Part shown: positions 17,582 to 26,909 of the stretch, piece after piece | Layout of the letters: every line of letters starts with the position of its first letter | Position numbering within the stretch: position 1 is the first letter of the stretch | Assembly (NCBI GenBank): GCA_049115955.1 | Contig: JAGDZJ010000017.1 | Location: 62,001-126,000 of the forward strand | Direction of reading: 5' to 3' | Source: Salinispirillum sp049115955 | Lineage (GTDB): Bacteria > Pseudomonadota > Gammaproteobacteria > Pseudomonadales > Natronospirillaceae | DNA length: 64,000 nucleotides | Program-made: the position numbers and the translations under genes | Notes under the pieces: model-generated | Told to the model about the DNA's origin: nothing | What the model saw: the letters and a program-made list of their open reading frames with translations, nothing else | Databases searched by the model: none

Positions 17582-18427
17582 CTATTCCGTAGCCTCAATG
17601 GCGTGATTACACAGGTAGCGGGTTAAACGCTCGCGCCGCTCATCTTCGCTGACGTGCACGCAGCTTGTGCAATAGTCTTTTCCTTCCAGGGTGTAATACC
17701 GGCAACAGCCGCCACGGGCGCGAAACCAGTTGCCTAAAGGTTGTTGGGTGGGGCTGTCTTCTGCGGCTACCGAGTAGTAATTGAATTGCCATTGTTTGTT
17801 GGCTAGCGGTTTGCCTGCGGCTTCAATCACCGCTCGTACCCGCGCCATGGCACGGTCGGGCTGCTGCTGTTCTTTGCCCACGTACAAATAGGCGGCGCTC
17901 AGTCCGTCGGTCACCAAGCGCCATAATGCATTGGCCGACAGGCGTACTTGGGCCGCTAACGCGGGTATCAAATGCTCAAATAATTGATAGGCGTATCCTG
18001 CTACGACTTCCGGTGGCAGTGTTTCACCCGTAGCGTTCAGGTCAGTCAACGCAAACTGATAGACGACATAACGGTGCCATTCACCTTTATGCCATTCGCG
18101 CTCGATGACGGAATGTACACCCAGCGTTTCAGGCGTTAATGCAGACAGGTCATAGTGATTCAAGTCCAACCACGCCAACACCGCACTGATGTCCCATGCC
18201 AAGCGATTCACTAAATACGCACCAGACGCCTTAACATCCAGTCTGGGCTCGGCCTGCTGATGCAACAACAGCGCCGTACTTAAGACGCCTGGGGTCGGGT
18301 GCGACAACAGGCCGGTCGTAAACTCAGGCGACGGGTTGCCCAGCTGGATTTTGAGTTGTGCGCAGGCCGCTTGCTCGACTGCAGTCAGTGTTGGGGTTTT
18401 ATTGGGGTTAAATACACTTACGGTCAT
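17582..18427 (-). CDS. FhuF-like siderophore-iron reductase
   Basis: Cytosolic protein of 281 aa that ends with the FhuF-type [2Fe-2S] motif C-C-x10-C-x2-C (C241, C242, C253, C256). FhuF-family proteins reduce ferric iron in imported siderophores so that it is released. The rest of the protein is the weakly conserved FhuF N-terminal domain. The ATG overlaps the permease stop codon as ATGA and the exporter gene starts one base after its stop. This coupling supports a joint role in iron release. Confidence 0.92.
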   Translation of the reverse strand: MTVSVFNPNKTPTLTAVEQAACAQLKIQLGNPSPEFTTGLLSHPTPGVLSTALLLHQQAEPRLDVKASGAYLVNRLAWDISAVLAWLDLNHYDLSALTPETLGVHSVIEREWHKGEWHRYVVYQFALTDLNATGETLPPEVVAGYAYQLFEHLIPALAAQVRLSANALWRLVTDGLSAAYLYVGKEQQQPDRAMARVRAVIEAAGKPLANKQWQFNYYSVAAEDSPTQQPLGNWFRARGGCCRYYTLEGKDYCTSCVHVSEDERRERLTRYLCNHAIEATE

Positions 18428-19503
18428 GCTTGGCCTCCGCGCGCTTGTGTGCGGTACATCAAAACAATGAACAAGGGCACGCCAATCAGAGACGTCACGA
18501 GCCCGGCCGGTATTTGGATAGGCGCAAACAGCGCCCGCCCCAACAAGTCAGCCAGCGCCACCAGCAATGCGCCTAGGGATGCGGCCAACAGGAGATGCAT
18601 GCCCATGCCGGCATGTGCCAAACGGCGTGCCGCATGCGGCGCGATCAGTCCAACAAACGCAATCGGCCCTACAACGGCTGTCGCAATGGCGGCCAAGGCA
18701 ACGGCTACGATGATTAAACCGCGACGCACCCAAGTCATGGGTACGCCCAGCCCCAACGCCATGTCGTCACCCAAATTTTGCGCAGCCATCGGACGACTAA
18801 GCACCAATAGTAATGGCACTAAAATGCCGGCCCACAGCGCGAGCATACGCACGTCGTGCCAATTGGCCGCGTTCACGCTGCCGCTGAGCCACGCCAGTGC
18901 CGACATGGCGCGGTCGATTTGTCCGTAGGTCATTAATGCCGAGGTGATGGCGCTGATAAACGCCGCCACGCCAATACCCATCAAAATGAAACGCATTGAG
19001 TTATTGCCGTCACGCCGCCAACTGAGAGTTTGGATCAGCGCCGCCACGGACAGAGAACCCATCAAGGCTACCCACGGCCGCCACGCGCCGACCGCGTCGG
19101 GCCATAGCACCACGAGTAAGACCACCGCCAACCCTGCGCCTTGTGAGATACCAACCAACGAAGGGTCGGCTAGACCGTTGCGGGTCACGCTTTGCAGTGC
19201 ACTGCCTGACAGCGCGAACATGCCACCGACCAAGGCCGCTGCGAGCGTGCGAGGGAAACGAAATTCCCAAACCACCACCATCATCTGTTGATGCTGTTCG
19301 GCGCCTGATAACACGCGCCACACGTCAGGCAGCGCAATGTGATAACTGCCGACAGTCAGGCTGATGGCAACAACAAGACCCAATGTCGCGAGCAATAAGA
19401 CTAAGGCGATCAGAGGCCGAACCAGCAGACGCAACGCTATGCGCTCCCGCCAGACACGCAGCACCATGCCGCGCGGTTTGAACTGGTCTAGATGCACACT
19501 CAT
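18424..19503 (-). CDS. FecCD-type iron-siderophore ABC transporter permease (second subunit)
   Basis: Inner-membrane permease of 359 aa with about ten helices. It carries the family segments GGMFALSGSALQSVTRNGLADPSLVGISQG and GPIAFVGLIAPHAARRL (the loop that contacts the ATPase). The frame continues upstream to 19650, but the ATG at 19503, which overlaps the previous stop codon, gives the normal length. It forms a heterodimer with the preceding permease. Confidence 0.93.
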   Translation of the reverse strand: MSVHLDQFKPRGMVLRVWRERIALRLLVRPLIALVLLLATLGLVVAISLTVGSYHIALPDVWRVLSGAEQHQQMMVVVWEFRFPRTLAAALVGGMFALSGSALQSVTRNGLADPSLVGISQGAGLAVVLLVVLWPDAVGAWRPWVALMGSLSVAALIQTLSWRRDGNNSMRFILMGIGVAAFISAITSALMTYGQIDRAMSALAWLSGSVNAANWHDVRMLALWAGILVPLLLVLSRPMAAQNLGDDMALGLGVPMTWVRRGLIIVAVALAAIATAVVGPIAFVGLIAPHAARRLAHAGMGMHLLLAASLGALLVALADLLGRALFAPIQIPAGLVTSLIGVPLFIVLMYRTQARGGQA

Positions 19504-20543
19504 CAGCGCGCCCTCTGGCGAACGAGATGAACAAACAAAGGTGCGCCCACCATCGCCGTTACAATGCCTGTGGCAATTTCTTGCGGCCGCAACACCAGAC
19601 GCGCTAAGGTATCCACGCCAATCAAATAGGCAGCACCGACCAGCGCGCAATAGGGCACAATCCAGCGATAATCCGAACCGACGAAGAGCCGCACCACATG
19701 CGGAATAACCAAACCGACGAAGCCCAATGGGCCTGCGAGTGCAACCGAGCAGGCCGTTAACACCACCACAACAACCAGCAACTGAGCTTTCAGCCAGCCC
19801 GTACGCACCCCCAGACCACGTGCTGTTTCATCGCCCATGGCCAACACGGTAACTTGGCGCGCAAGCCCCAGCGCAAACACCATGGCCACGGCCACCCACG
19901 GTAATACGACCGGCAGAATGTGTGTCCGCCGGGCACTCAACGAACCCGCCAACCACACGCGTAACTGCTCGAAAGTTTCCTGGCTCAGTAAATGCGCGAT
20001 GGAGATCATGGCACCGAGAAACAGCGTAACCGCCGCACCCGCTAACGTAAGCGTAAGAGGGGTTGCCCCGCCGGGTGAGCCCTGCGCAATTACCCATACG
20101 ATCAACGCGGCCATTAACGCACCCAAGGCCGCGACGGCGGGCAACCATAATGTGGAAGTCAGGCCGAACACACCCACCGCCATGACCACCGCGAAAGACG
20201 CTCCGGCCAGCAAACCCAAAATACCCGGTTCAGCCAGGGGGTTACGCGTTACGCCCTGCATCAACGCACCAGCAACACTGAGGCTGGCACCCACCACCAT
20301 CGCCACTATGGCACGCGGCAGGCGTAGGTCACGTACGATCATGTGATCAAACAAGGCATCATCGAAATTTAAAAGCGCTTGCATGACCGTCGTCAGCGGC
20401 AGCGACTTGGCCCCCACAGCGATGTGCCAACCAAAGAACAGCGCCAAAACGCCTAAGGCGATAGGTAGCCCTGCGAGGTTGCGCTGCCATTGCGAGCACG
20501 CCCCTATGGATGCATCCGACAAATCGGTAGCCGCCTGCGTCAT
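19503..20543 (-). CDS. FecCD-type iron-siderophore ABC transporter permease (first subunit)
   Basis: Inner-membrane permease of 346 aa. The sequence shows VGASLSVAGALMQGVTRNPLAEPGILGL near the N-terminus and GPLGFVGLVIPHVVRLFVG near the C-terminus, both diagnostic for FecC/FepD/FhuB-like permeases. Its ATG overlaps the ATPase stop codon (ATGA) and its stop overlaps the next start, so the importer genes are translationally coupled. Confidence 0.94.
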   Translation of the reverse strand: MTQAATDLSDASIGACSQWQRNLAGLPIALGVLALFFGWHIAVGAKSLPLTTVMQALLNFDDALFDHMIVRDLRLPRAIVAMVVGASLSVAGALMQGVTRNPLAEPGILGLLAGASFAVVMAVGVFGLTSTLWLPAVAALGALMAALIVWVIAQGSPGGATPLTLTLAGAAVTLFLGAMISIAHLLSQETFEQLRVWLAGSLSARRTHILPVVLPWVAVAMVFALGLARQVTVLAMGDETARGLGVRTGWLKAQLLVVVVVLTACSVALAGPLGFVGLVIPHVVRLFVGSDYRWIVPYCALVGAAYLIGVDTLARLVLRPQEIATGIVTAMVGAPLFVHLVRQRAR

Positions 20544-21403
20544 GCCGACAGTGCCTCTTTTACCTTCACGGGCGCTATTTTTTGGGCTTTCACGGCCTGT
20601 GGGGCCACACCGACACGCGGCACGCAGAGCAGGCGTTGCGACGTTTCATCACGCACTACGTGCGCGTCCAAGTCAAAAACAGCCTTCAATACGTCGCCCG
20701 TGAATACGTCCTCCGGCGCACCGCTGCATACCACTGCGCCCTCACGCATCATCACCAAGCGATCTGCATAAGCCGAGGCTAGGTTCAATTCGTGCAGCAC
20801 CAGCACCAATGTACGGCCTCGCCTGTGGGCCAGGTCTACCAGCAAATTCATCAGGTCAACTTGGACTTTTAAATCGAGAAAGGTGGTGGGCTCATCCAGT
20901 AAAATCAGGTCAGTCTGCTGTGCCAGCACCATGGCGATCCAGCAGCGTTGGCGTTGTCCGCCGGACAAGGCGTCGACCGGACGATCTGCAAAGGCGCTGA
21001 CCTGTGCGGTTTCCATGGCTTCCATTACCGCCTGCTCGTCAGCAGCCGTCCACTGACGCAGCAAGGACTGATGCGGGTACCGACCCTGTGCCACTAGTTC
21101 ACGTACGGTCAGGCCCTCGGGCGCGATAGGCCCCTGCGGCAACAAGCCCAACCGTTTAGCAACTTCACGGGTTTTACTGCGATGTATGTCTTTTCCGTCG
21201 AGCAACACGTGACCACTTTGCGGCGTGAGAATGCGCGCCAGTGCTTTGAGCAGGGTCGACTTACCACAACCGTTTGGTCCCACCAAGATGGTGACTTCGC
21301 CTTTGGTGACTTGGAAATCGACGTTCTGGAGAATAGGGGTGTCACGGTACCCGACCGTCAGCGACCGGCCCTGCAGTGGATGATGTTCGAAGGTGCTCGG
21401 CAT
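20540..21403 (-). CDS. iron-siderophore ABC transporter ATP-binding protein (FepC-like)
   Basis: ATPase of 287 aa with Walker A GPNGCGKST (residues 42-50), signature LSGGQRQR, Walker B LILLDEPTTFLDL and H-loop LHELNLA, the standard FepC/FecE set. The extra 30 residues at the C-terminus are of no clear function. It is the first gene of the siderophore operon and follows a Fur-box-like site. Confidence 0.94.
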   Translation of the reverse strand: MPSTFEHHPLQGRSLTVGYRDTPILQNVDFQVTKGEVTILVGPNGCGKSTLLKALARILTPQSGHVLLDGKDIHRSKTREVAKRLGLLPQGPIAPEGLTVRELVAQGRYPHQSLLRQWTAADEQAVMEAMETAQVSAFADRPVDALSGGQRQRCWIAMVLAQQTDLILLDEPTTFLDLKVQVDLMNLLVDLAHRRGRTLVLVLHELNLASAYADRLVMMREGAVVCSGAPEDVFTGDVLKAVFDLDAHVVRDETSQRLLCVPRVGVAPQAVKAQKIAPVKVKEALSA

Positions 21404-21436
21404 GGGATGATCTCAATTCGTAAACCACTGCAATCG

Positions 21437-21458
21437 TAATACGAATTGTTATCATTTA
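21437..21458 (-). promoter_or_regulatory. Fur-box-like operator of the siderophore operon
   Basis: The minus strand reads TAAATGATAACAATTCGTAT, close to the Fur consensus GATAATGATAATCATTATC. It lies about 35 bases before the first gene of the iron operon in an AT-rich stretch. Repression by Fur-iron is therefore expected. Confidence 0.7.
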
Positions 21459-21512
21459 CAAACTTATTTAACCACTATTACCAACGCCAAGGAAGAAAGA
21501 TAGCAGACTCAT

Positions 21513-21591
21513 CACTGCGGGCCTTTCGGGGCATTCCTCCAGCGCTCCACGGCAGGCCGAAAGTCGCGCCTTGAGGCATACACCCTGCGGT
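21513..21591. repeat. structured intergenic repeat, family 2 (copy A)
   Basis: A GC-rich inverted-repeat element directly after the stop codon of the last Mrp gene. On the minus strand it carries a 27-base core starting CTTTCGGCCTGCCGTGGAGC, which occurs again with one mismatch in the rplI-dnaB gap at about 44966-44992. A flanking block GCAGGG.GTATG.CTCAA is also shared. It could act as a terminator that separates the Mrp operon from the iron operon. Confidence 0.7.
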
Positions 21592-21593
21592 AT

Positions 21594-23279
21594 CTACCAC
21601 GCCCACCCAAGCAGCAGCAAGACCATCAACACCCACGCGGTCATTGCCACGGTGCCCTTTTGCCAAAACCGATTCCAGCGGCGCTCCAAAGCCCGTGGTG
21701 ACCAAACCCTCTGGCTTGCGGTAGATTGACCTCGGCGCGGCGACAACAGGCGTTTTATTTGGAACGCCACCAAGGGTGCGGGGCTGCGTAGGCGAAGCAG
21801 TACTTCCGGTGTGCGCCAGCCGAATTTAAGCGCGGCGAAAGCCAACGCAGCCGCGACCAACAACGGCCACAACAGCGCCCAGCTGGCGTACATGGATAGA
21901 CTGTAAATCATGGCGCTGCGCAGCTCCGGCCACAGCCACGGCAAGGCGATTGGCATCACACAGACCAGCGCCCAAGACCCCAGCATGGCCGGATGCGTAC
22001 CCGATTCATTCTGGGGATCACTGGCGGCAGAGGGCTGCATCTGTTGCGTTAACCAGATCACGCGCGCCAGCAACAGGGCTGTGCCAAACGACCCAGCGGT
22101 CAGCAATACCAACCAACTCGCTATGGCCGTATCGTCAAAAGCGGCTTTTAAGGCGGTTTTTGCTGCCCCGCCGCTGGTCAGTGGAAACCCCACCAGCGCC
22201 AACGCGGGCAACGCCATCAACACCCAATACCAGCGATTGAAGCGCTGGTGCATCGCCACTCCAGCGCCCATGAACAGTGCGCCCTTGGCGAGGCCGTGAT
22301 GTACCGCGTACAACGCTAATACGCCGCCCCAGAGTGTTCGTTGTTCCGGGTGCATCCACGCTAAGGCCATGATGACCAACAAGTAGCCCACTTGACTGAC
22401 CGACGAATAGGCCAAGGCAGATTTGGTTTTCACCTGATACAGGCCGATCACAACACCAAAGAAAGCACTGGCCAGACCCACGCCGACTAACGTCGGCGCT
22501 ATTTGCTGTATCCACGGGTCGGCTTCGGGCAGAAAACGCCACAAGCCCAGCACTCCGGCCTTGATCATGGCACCCGACAACACGGCACTCGCGGCGGCAG
22601 GCGCAGCCGGGTGCGCTAAGGGCAACCAAACGTGCAAGGGCCAAAACCCGGCCTTTAAACCAAAGCCGACGATCAACAGAGCCGCTGTTAATGTATTGGT
22701 CGGTGCGGGTAGCCAATCGGCCAAATTAAGCAGTCCATTCGCTTCAAATATGCGCATCAGCAACCCGGCATAGATGAGCATTTCACCCAATATAGCGAGC
22801 TGTAAGTACACCCGGCCAGCGTGCCGGGGGGCGGGCCCGCCGTTGTGCACAATTAAGCCGTAGGCCGATAAGCTCATGAGAGTGAAGCCAACGTAGTAGC
22901 TGACGCCGTCTTGCGCGATGATCAACAACAGGTTGCCGGAAAGAGTTAACAGCCAGAAAATCCAATAACGCATCCGTAGCGGGTGTTCCCGTTGGCTCAC
23001 CCAACTGAACACGCTGGCCGCCGCCCACAACAGTGCCGTAAACCCGAGAAAAGCCCGGCCTACCGTGTCACTGCCGAGTTGACCCAAGCCCCACTCGGCG
23101 CCGGGCCACAACCACGACAGCACCAGCGGTTCCGGTGTTGCCCACACCATCCACAAGGCGGGCAGGCACACTAACCACAACCAAGGCATTAAGCGGTCGC
23201 GCATTGCTGGCAAGACCACCAATAGCATCAAGCCCAGCAGCGGAGCGAGGGGCACCATCAACCATAGAAATCCTGTCAT
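21594..23279 (-). CDS. proton-conducting membrane subunit of an Mrp-like antiporter (NuoL/M/N type, third copy)
   Basis: Large polytopic protein of 561 aa with the antiporter/complex I motifs. These include the LPLAHPAAPAAASAVLSGAMIKAG segment, the SVSQVGYLL helix, an HHGLAKGALFMGAG segment and the VGFPLTSGGAAKTALK segment. These mark proton channels in NuoL/M/N and MrpA/MrpD. It is the last gene of the Mrp-like operon. Its ATG overlaps the stop codon of the damaged subunit gene as ATGA. Confidence 0.88.
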   Translation of the reverse strand: MTGFLWLMVPLAPLLGLMLLVVLPAMRDRLMPWLWLVCLPALWMVWATPEPLVLSWLWPGAEWGLGQLGSDTVGRAFLGFTALLWAAASVFSWVSQREHPLRMRYWIFWLLTLSGNLLLIIAQDGVSYYVGFTLMSLSAYGLIVHNGGPAPRHAGRVYLQLAILGEMLIYAGLLMRIFEANGLLNLADWLPAPTNTLTAALLIVGFGLKAGFWPLHVWLPLAHPAAPAAASAVLSGAMIKAGVLGLWRFLPEADPWIQQIAPTLVGVGLASAFFGVVIGLYQVKTKSALAYSSVSQVGYLLVIMALAWMHPEQRTLWGGVLALYAVHHGLAKGALFMGAGVAMHQRFNRWYWVLMALPALALVGFPLTSGGAAKTALKAAFDDTAIASWLVLLTAGSFGTALLLARVIWLTQQMQPSAASDPQNESGTHPAMLGSWALVCVMPIALPWLWPELRSAMIYSLSMYASWALLWPLLVAAALAFAALKFGWRTPEVLLRLRSPAPLVAFQIKRLLSPRRGQSTASQRVWSPRALERRWNRFWQKGTVAMTAWVLMVLLLLGWAW

Positions 23280-24275
23280 AGGTCAAACTCCCGATTAACA
23301 ATCAACTGTGCCCAGTTCAACGGACTCAGTTCGGTGCCTGACAGCACGCCAACAATAATGGACAGGGCAGCGGTGAACAGCACCGGTAACAGCAGCATCC
23401 AATGTGTCTCCCGCCAACCAAAGCAGGGGCTGATGCAGATGCATGGCCTGCATGGTGCCGACTCCGAACACGTCGTACACCACCCGCACAATGCCGAAGG
23501 CACCGGCTTTCACCACCGCCACCGCGTGCAACAGTGCGCTGACCGGCGCAGGGGCGACCATGGCTTGCGGCAGCCAACCATGCAAAGGCACCAGCGTGGC
23601 CTTGACGCCCAGACCGGTAATCAGCAACACAAAGGCCAATATCAGCGCAGGGCTGAAGTCTTGAATGAACCCGGACAGATAACCACCGGCAACGAACTCT
23701 GGACTGCCCGCAATGGTGTGCAGCAACGCCACACCCATCAGCGCTAATACGCCACCACCCATGGTGAATGCCAAATAAATGCGGCCCGCACGCAAGGCCT
23801 CTGGTGTGCCTCGGTGTACCACTAACGGGAAGGTTGCCAAAGTCAGCAACTCGTAGAACAACAAAAAGGTAACGAGGTTGCCCGCCAGCGCCAACCCCAC
23901 CGTCGCACTGACGCACAGACTGAAATAGCCGAAAAAGCGTGAGCGCAGCTTAGCGCCTTCTAAATAGCCAATCGCATACACTGTGGTCGCCAGCCACAGC
24001 ACAGACGACAAGCTAACAAACTGCAACGACAACGCGTCACCCTGCAGAATCAGTGGCGCAAACGGCAAGAACGGCAACTCGAAGTGGAAGTCCCTACCCT
24101 GGCTGACGCCGTACAGCATCAATCCGACCAAGGCCAGTTTCAGCACCACGCCTGTTAAATTGAGCACAGTGCGCGTGCGCACCCGCTCTTCGCGCAAGGT
24201 GAATATCAAGAGTCCGGGTACTAACGAACTGAGGACGATCAACACCGGCAGAATACTGGTCCAACCGAAGTTCAT
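23276..24275 (-). pseudogene. mnhD: disrupted MnhD-like antiporter subunit (internal deletion and frameshift)
   Basis: The first 300 or so codons (from the ATG at 24275, coupled to the previous gene) encode a normal NuoM/MrpD start up to VVKAGAFGIVRVVYDVFGVG. Near 23405-23425 the frame is lost and that frame stops at 23295. A second frame continues with LLLPVLFTAALSIIVGVLSG and ends at 23276, where it overlaps the next gene as ATGA; this is clearly the true C-terminus. The middle and later helices, including the SxVSQ helix, the HHxxxK helix and the GxPP loop (roughly 170-200 residues), are missing. Either the gene is dead or the sequence has an assembly error here. Confidence 0.85.
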
Positions 24276-25696
24276 CCGCTTACCCCCGTCAGCCATTGAA
24301 TGAGCGGCTGACTGATCAACGCCATACCCCACACCAACAGCGCTGGCAGCAGAGCGAGCCATTGCGCAAAGCGGTCGGGCACGAAGTCAGTGCGCACAGG
24401 GTCTGCCCGGTCAAACGCCAAGGCCACCACGCGAAACACATAGGCTGCACTGACGAAGGTGCCGACCATCACACCCAGAGCCCAAGGCCAATTGGCGGGC
24501 TCCATAAACAAGGGTTGCAACAATATCCATTTCGCCACAAAGCCACCGCTCGGCGGCAGGCCGATCAAACTGCCTCCAGCCACCGCAAAGGCAAACATGG
24601 CCACCGGCATGGTTTCCGTCGCGCCTTTCAGCCCCACTACACGTTTGGTGCCAATGGTGGCCTGCATTTCACCGGCGGCCAAAAACATCGAGACCTTAGC
24701 CAACCCATGGGCAATGATGAACAGCCACAAGGCGACTTCTAATTCAGGTTCCTGCCAATACAGCAGCAGCCCCAACGCCAGCAAGGCGTAGCCTAACTGG
24801 GCGACTGTGGAATAGGCTACCAACACCTTGATGTAGGGCGTGCGAATGGCCGACCAGCCCGCTGAAGTTAAGGCGATCACACCTGCGACGGCCATCAACC
24901 AACCGGCCGACACGCCCAGTTCTGGCGGTGCGATTTTTGCCCAGAGTACCCACAGAATGAAAATCGGCCCTTTCACCACTAACGCCGACAACAACGCACT
25001 GACCGAGGTCGGTGCACCGGCATGCGCCGGGGGTAACCAAAGGTGCAACGGCCACAGCGCGCCCTTAACCATCAGGCCCAAGGTCATCAACAGCAACGCC
25101 ATTTGGGTAGTGGCATCGGCCACCGTGAGCTCGGCCAACAGGGTCACATCCAGCACGCCATAGCGGCCATATAACAGCGCCACACCGAGCAAGTAACACA
25201 GCGAACCGACCAGCGACAGCAACAGGTAACGCAATGCCGCACCGTACGCTTTGCGCCCCGACAAGGTCACCAAGGCAACCGCCACCAAGCCGAGCAATTC
25301 CAGCGTGACGTACCAGTTGAACAGATCGTTCGACAACCATAACGCCGCTAAGCTGGCGTGTAGAAGACTCGACAGCGGCCAATAGTCGGTGTCGCGCGTC
25401 TGGCTGTGGCTACTGCGTTCCGCGTACACCGCCACCAGCAGATGAATGAGTGCCGTGAACACCAATAACAAAGCCGCAACGGGCTGGAGATGAAAACGAA
25501 TACCCAATGGCGCTTCCCAGCCACCGAGCGCTAAGAACTGCACGCCGCCGTCCATCACCGACAGCAGCGCAAAAACCGCTGCCACCAAACTCAGCGCGCT
25601 GGCCAGAATGACCCAGATGCCATGACGTGACCCGGTGAGTAACAGCAGCAGCGCAGTCAGTAAGGGTAATAACAGGCTGATGAGCGCGTAGGTCAT
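24272..25696 (-). CDS. mnhD: Mrp-type Na+/H+ antiporter subunit D-like (NuoM/N type, first copy)
   Basis: Membrane protein of 474 aa with all antiporter-subunit motifs: MVKGALWPLHLWLPPAHAGAP, STVAQLGYAL, IAHGLAKVSMFLAAG and GLPPSGGFVAKWIL. It conducts protons as part of the multi-subunit antiporter complex. Start and stop overlap the neighbouring genes as ATGA on both sides. It is the only one of the three large subunits that is close to the usual MrpD length. Confidence 0.92.
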   Translation of the reverse strand: MTYALISLLLPLLTALLLLLTGSRHGIWVILASALSLVAAVFALLSVMDGGVQFLALGGWEAPLGIRFHLQPVAALLLVFTALIHLLVAVYAERSSHSQTRDTDYWPLSSLLHASLAALWLSNDLFNWYVTLELLGLVAVALVTLSGRKAYGAALRYLLLSLVGSLCYLLGVALLYGRYGVLDVTLLAELTVADATTQMALLLMTLGLMVKGALWPLHLWLPPAHAGAPTSVSALLSALVVKGPIFILWVLWAKIAPPELGVSAGWLMAVAGVIALTSAGWSAIRTPYIKVLVAYSTVAQLGYALLALGLLLYWQEPELEVALWLFIIAHGLAKVSMFLAAGEMQATIGTKRVVGLKGATETMPVAMFAFAVAGGSLIGLPPSGGFVAKWILLQPLFMEPANWPWALGVMVGTFVSAAYVFRVVALAFDRADPVRTDFVPDRFAQWLALLPALLVWGMALISQPLIQWLTGVSG

Positions 25697-25986
25697 GCTT
25701 TCGGCTCCCGCGCTTTTTTGTCATCGTACTGCGCCGCAGTTGCCAGCCGCAAGGCGAACGCCGTGGCGCTGACGGCAACCACGAGCCCTGTCACCACCAA
25801 GGCGTGCAATACCGGATCGCGGACTTCCCCGCGTGCCGCCAACGCCACCATGACCAGAAACACCCCACTGCCCATGATGTTAATGGCGATGATGCGGCGA
25901 ATGGCGTGGCGCGCCAGCAAGACACCGTGCAGACCCAGTACGAACAGCACGATGCCAATCCCCAGCCAAAACATCACCGGCGTCAT
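25693..25986 (-). CDS. mnhC: Na+/H+ antiporter subunit C (NuoK-like)
   Basis: Small membrane protein of 97 aa with three helices, homologous to NuoK. It carries IGIVLFVLGLHGVLL at the start and DPVLHALVVTGLVVAVSATAFAL at the end, the typical MrpC pattern. The ATG overlaps the previous stop codon. Confidence 0.93.
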   Translation of the reverse strand: MTPVMFWLGIGIVLFVLGLHGVLLARHAIRRIIAINIMGSGVFLVMVALAARGEVRDPVLHALVVTGLVVAVSATAFALRLATAAQYDDKKAREPKA

Positions 25987-26909
25987 GCCCTCACCTCGTC
26001 TGGCTCCCCGACCACCAACAACGTCAGAGTGGTCGCAATGGACACCGTAGCCGCGACTTCAATCAGCAAAATCAGCAAACCACTGTATTGAAACGGGTAA
26101 TTAAGCCAGCCGGCACCCAGCCAGTAGGTGAAAACAGCGACTGTGAGGAACACCGCTACGCCGAATAAAACCAGGATGCGCACCAGCCAAGACGACCAAC
26201 GCACCGGCGGCAGAAGATGATTCAAACGCAGAATGACGGCCCCAGCGGCCAACAGCGCACCGGCCTGAAAAGCCCCGCCGGGATAATCAGACCCGCGCCA
26301 CAACAAATACCCGCCCAATAACACGGCCAGCGGCGCCAACATGCGGCTCCATGCTTGCAGGAGCGCCCAAGGCGTGGCAATCACCAAGGGTTTGGTCGCC
26401 AATTGGCGCACACCTAAAAGAGCCAACAGCAAGACCACCAATTCGAGTAACGTATCCCAAGCACGGAAATTCAGCAGCACCGCCGTGACGGGGTGCCCGA
26501 CACCAGAGTCTGCCATATTCTGCGTAACGGCTCGCGTTAAACCGGGCTCGGCAATGTGTTCCAACCCCAGCAATGACCGCACCAGCAATAGGCCGACGAG
26601 CAACGCCAACACCGTTGCTGGCCAACGCTGACGCGTCCAGTTGGCGCTGCGTTGTTCGGCAAAGGGGGTCGTCGAAGCCTGCGACAGTGCCGCTAATAAC
26701 AAAGCACCCGTCAGACCTGCGCCAATGGCCGCTTCCGCTAAAGCTAAATCGGCTGCACCCAAGCGTGCCCACACCACGGCCAACAGCAGACCGAAAGCAA
26801 TGAACAGCACAATGCTGGAGTACAACGTACGGGCATACAGCACAGCGCCAGCCAATACGACAACCAACAACCCCAACACGCCATCAAACAGCCACTCAGT
26901 CGGCGCCAT
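25983..26909 (-). CDS. fusion of MbhD/MbhE-like (MrpA C-terminal) and MrpB domains
   Basis: Membrane protein of 308 aa. The first part (about residues 8-80) is a DUF4040/MbhD domain (GAADLALAEAAIGAGLTGALL). It is followed by an MbhE-like helix pair with the HPVTAVLLNFRAWDTLLELVV segment. The last 120 residues are an MnhB/MrpB domain (LWRGSDYPGGAFQAGALLAAG). In canonical Mrp the first two belong to the C-terminus of MrpA and the third is a separate protein. An AAGGAGG six bases before the ATG at 26909 fixes the start. Confidence 0.88.
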   Translation of the reverse strand: MAPTEWLFDGVLGLLVVVLAGAVLYARTLYSSIVLFIAFGLLLAVVWARLGAADLALAEAAIGAGLTGALLLAALSQASTTPFAEQRSANWTRQRWPATVLALLVGLLLVRSLLGLEHIAEPGLTRAVTQNMADSGVGHPVTAVLLNFRAWDTLLELVVLLLALLGVRQLATKPLVIATPWALLQAWSRMLAPLAVLLGGYLLWRGSDYPGGAFQAGALLAAGAVILRLNHLLPPVRWSSWLVRILVLFGVAVFLTVAVFTYWLGAGWLNYPFQYSGLLILLIEVAATVSIATTLTLLVVGEPDEVRA

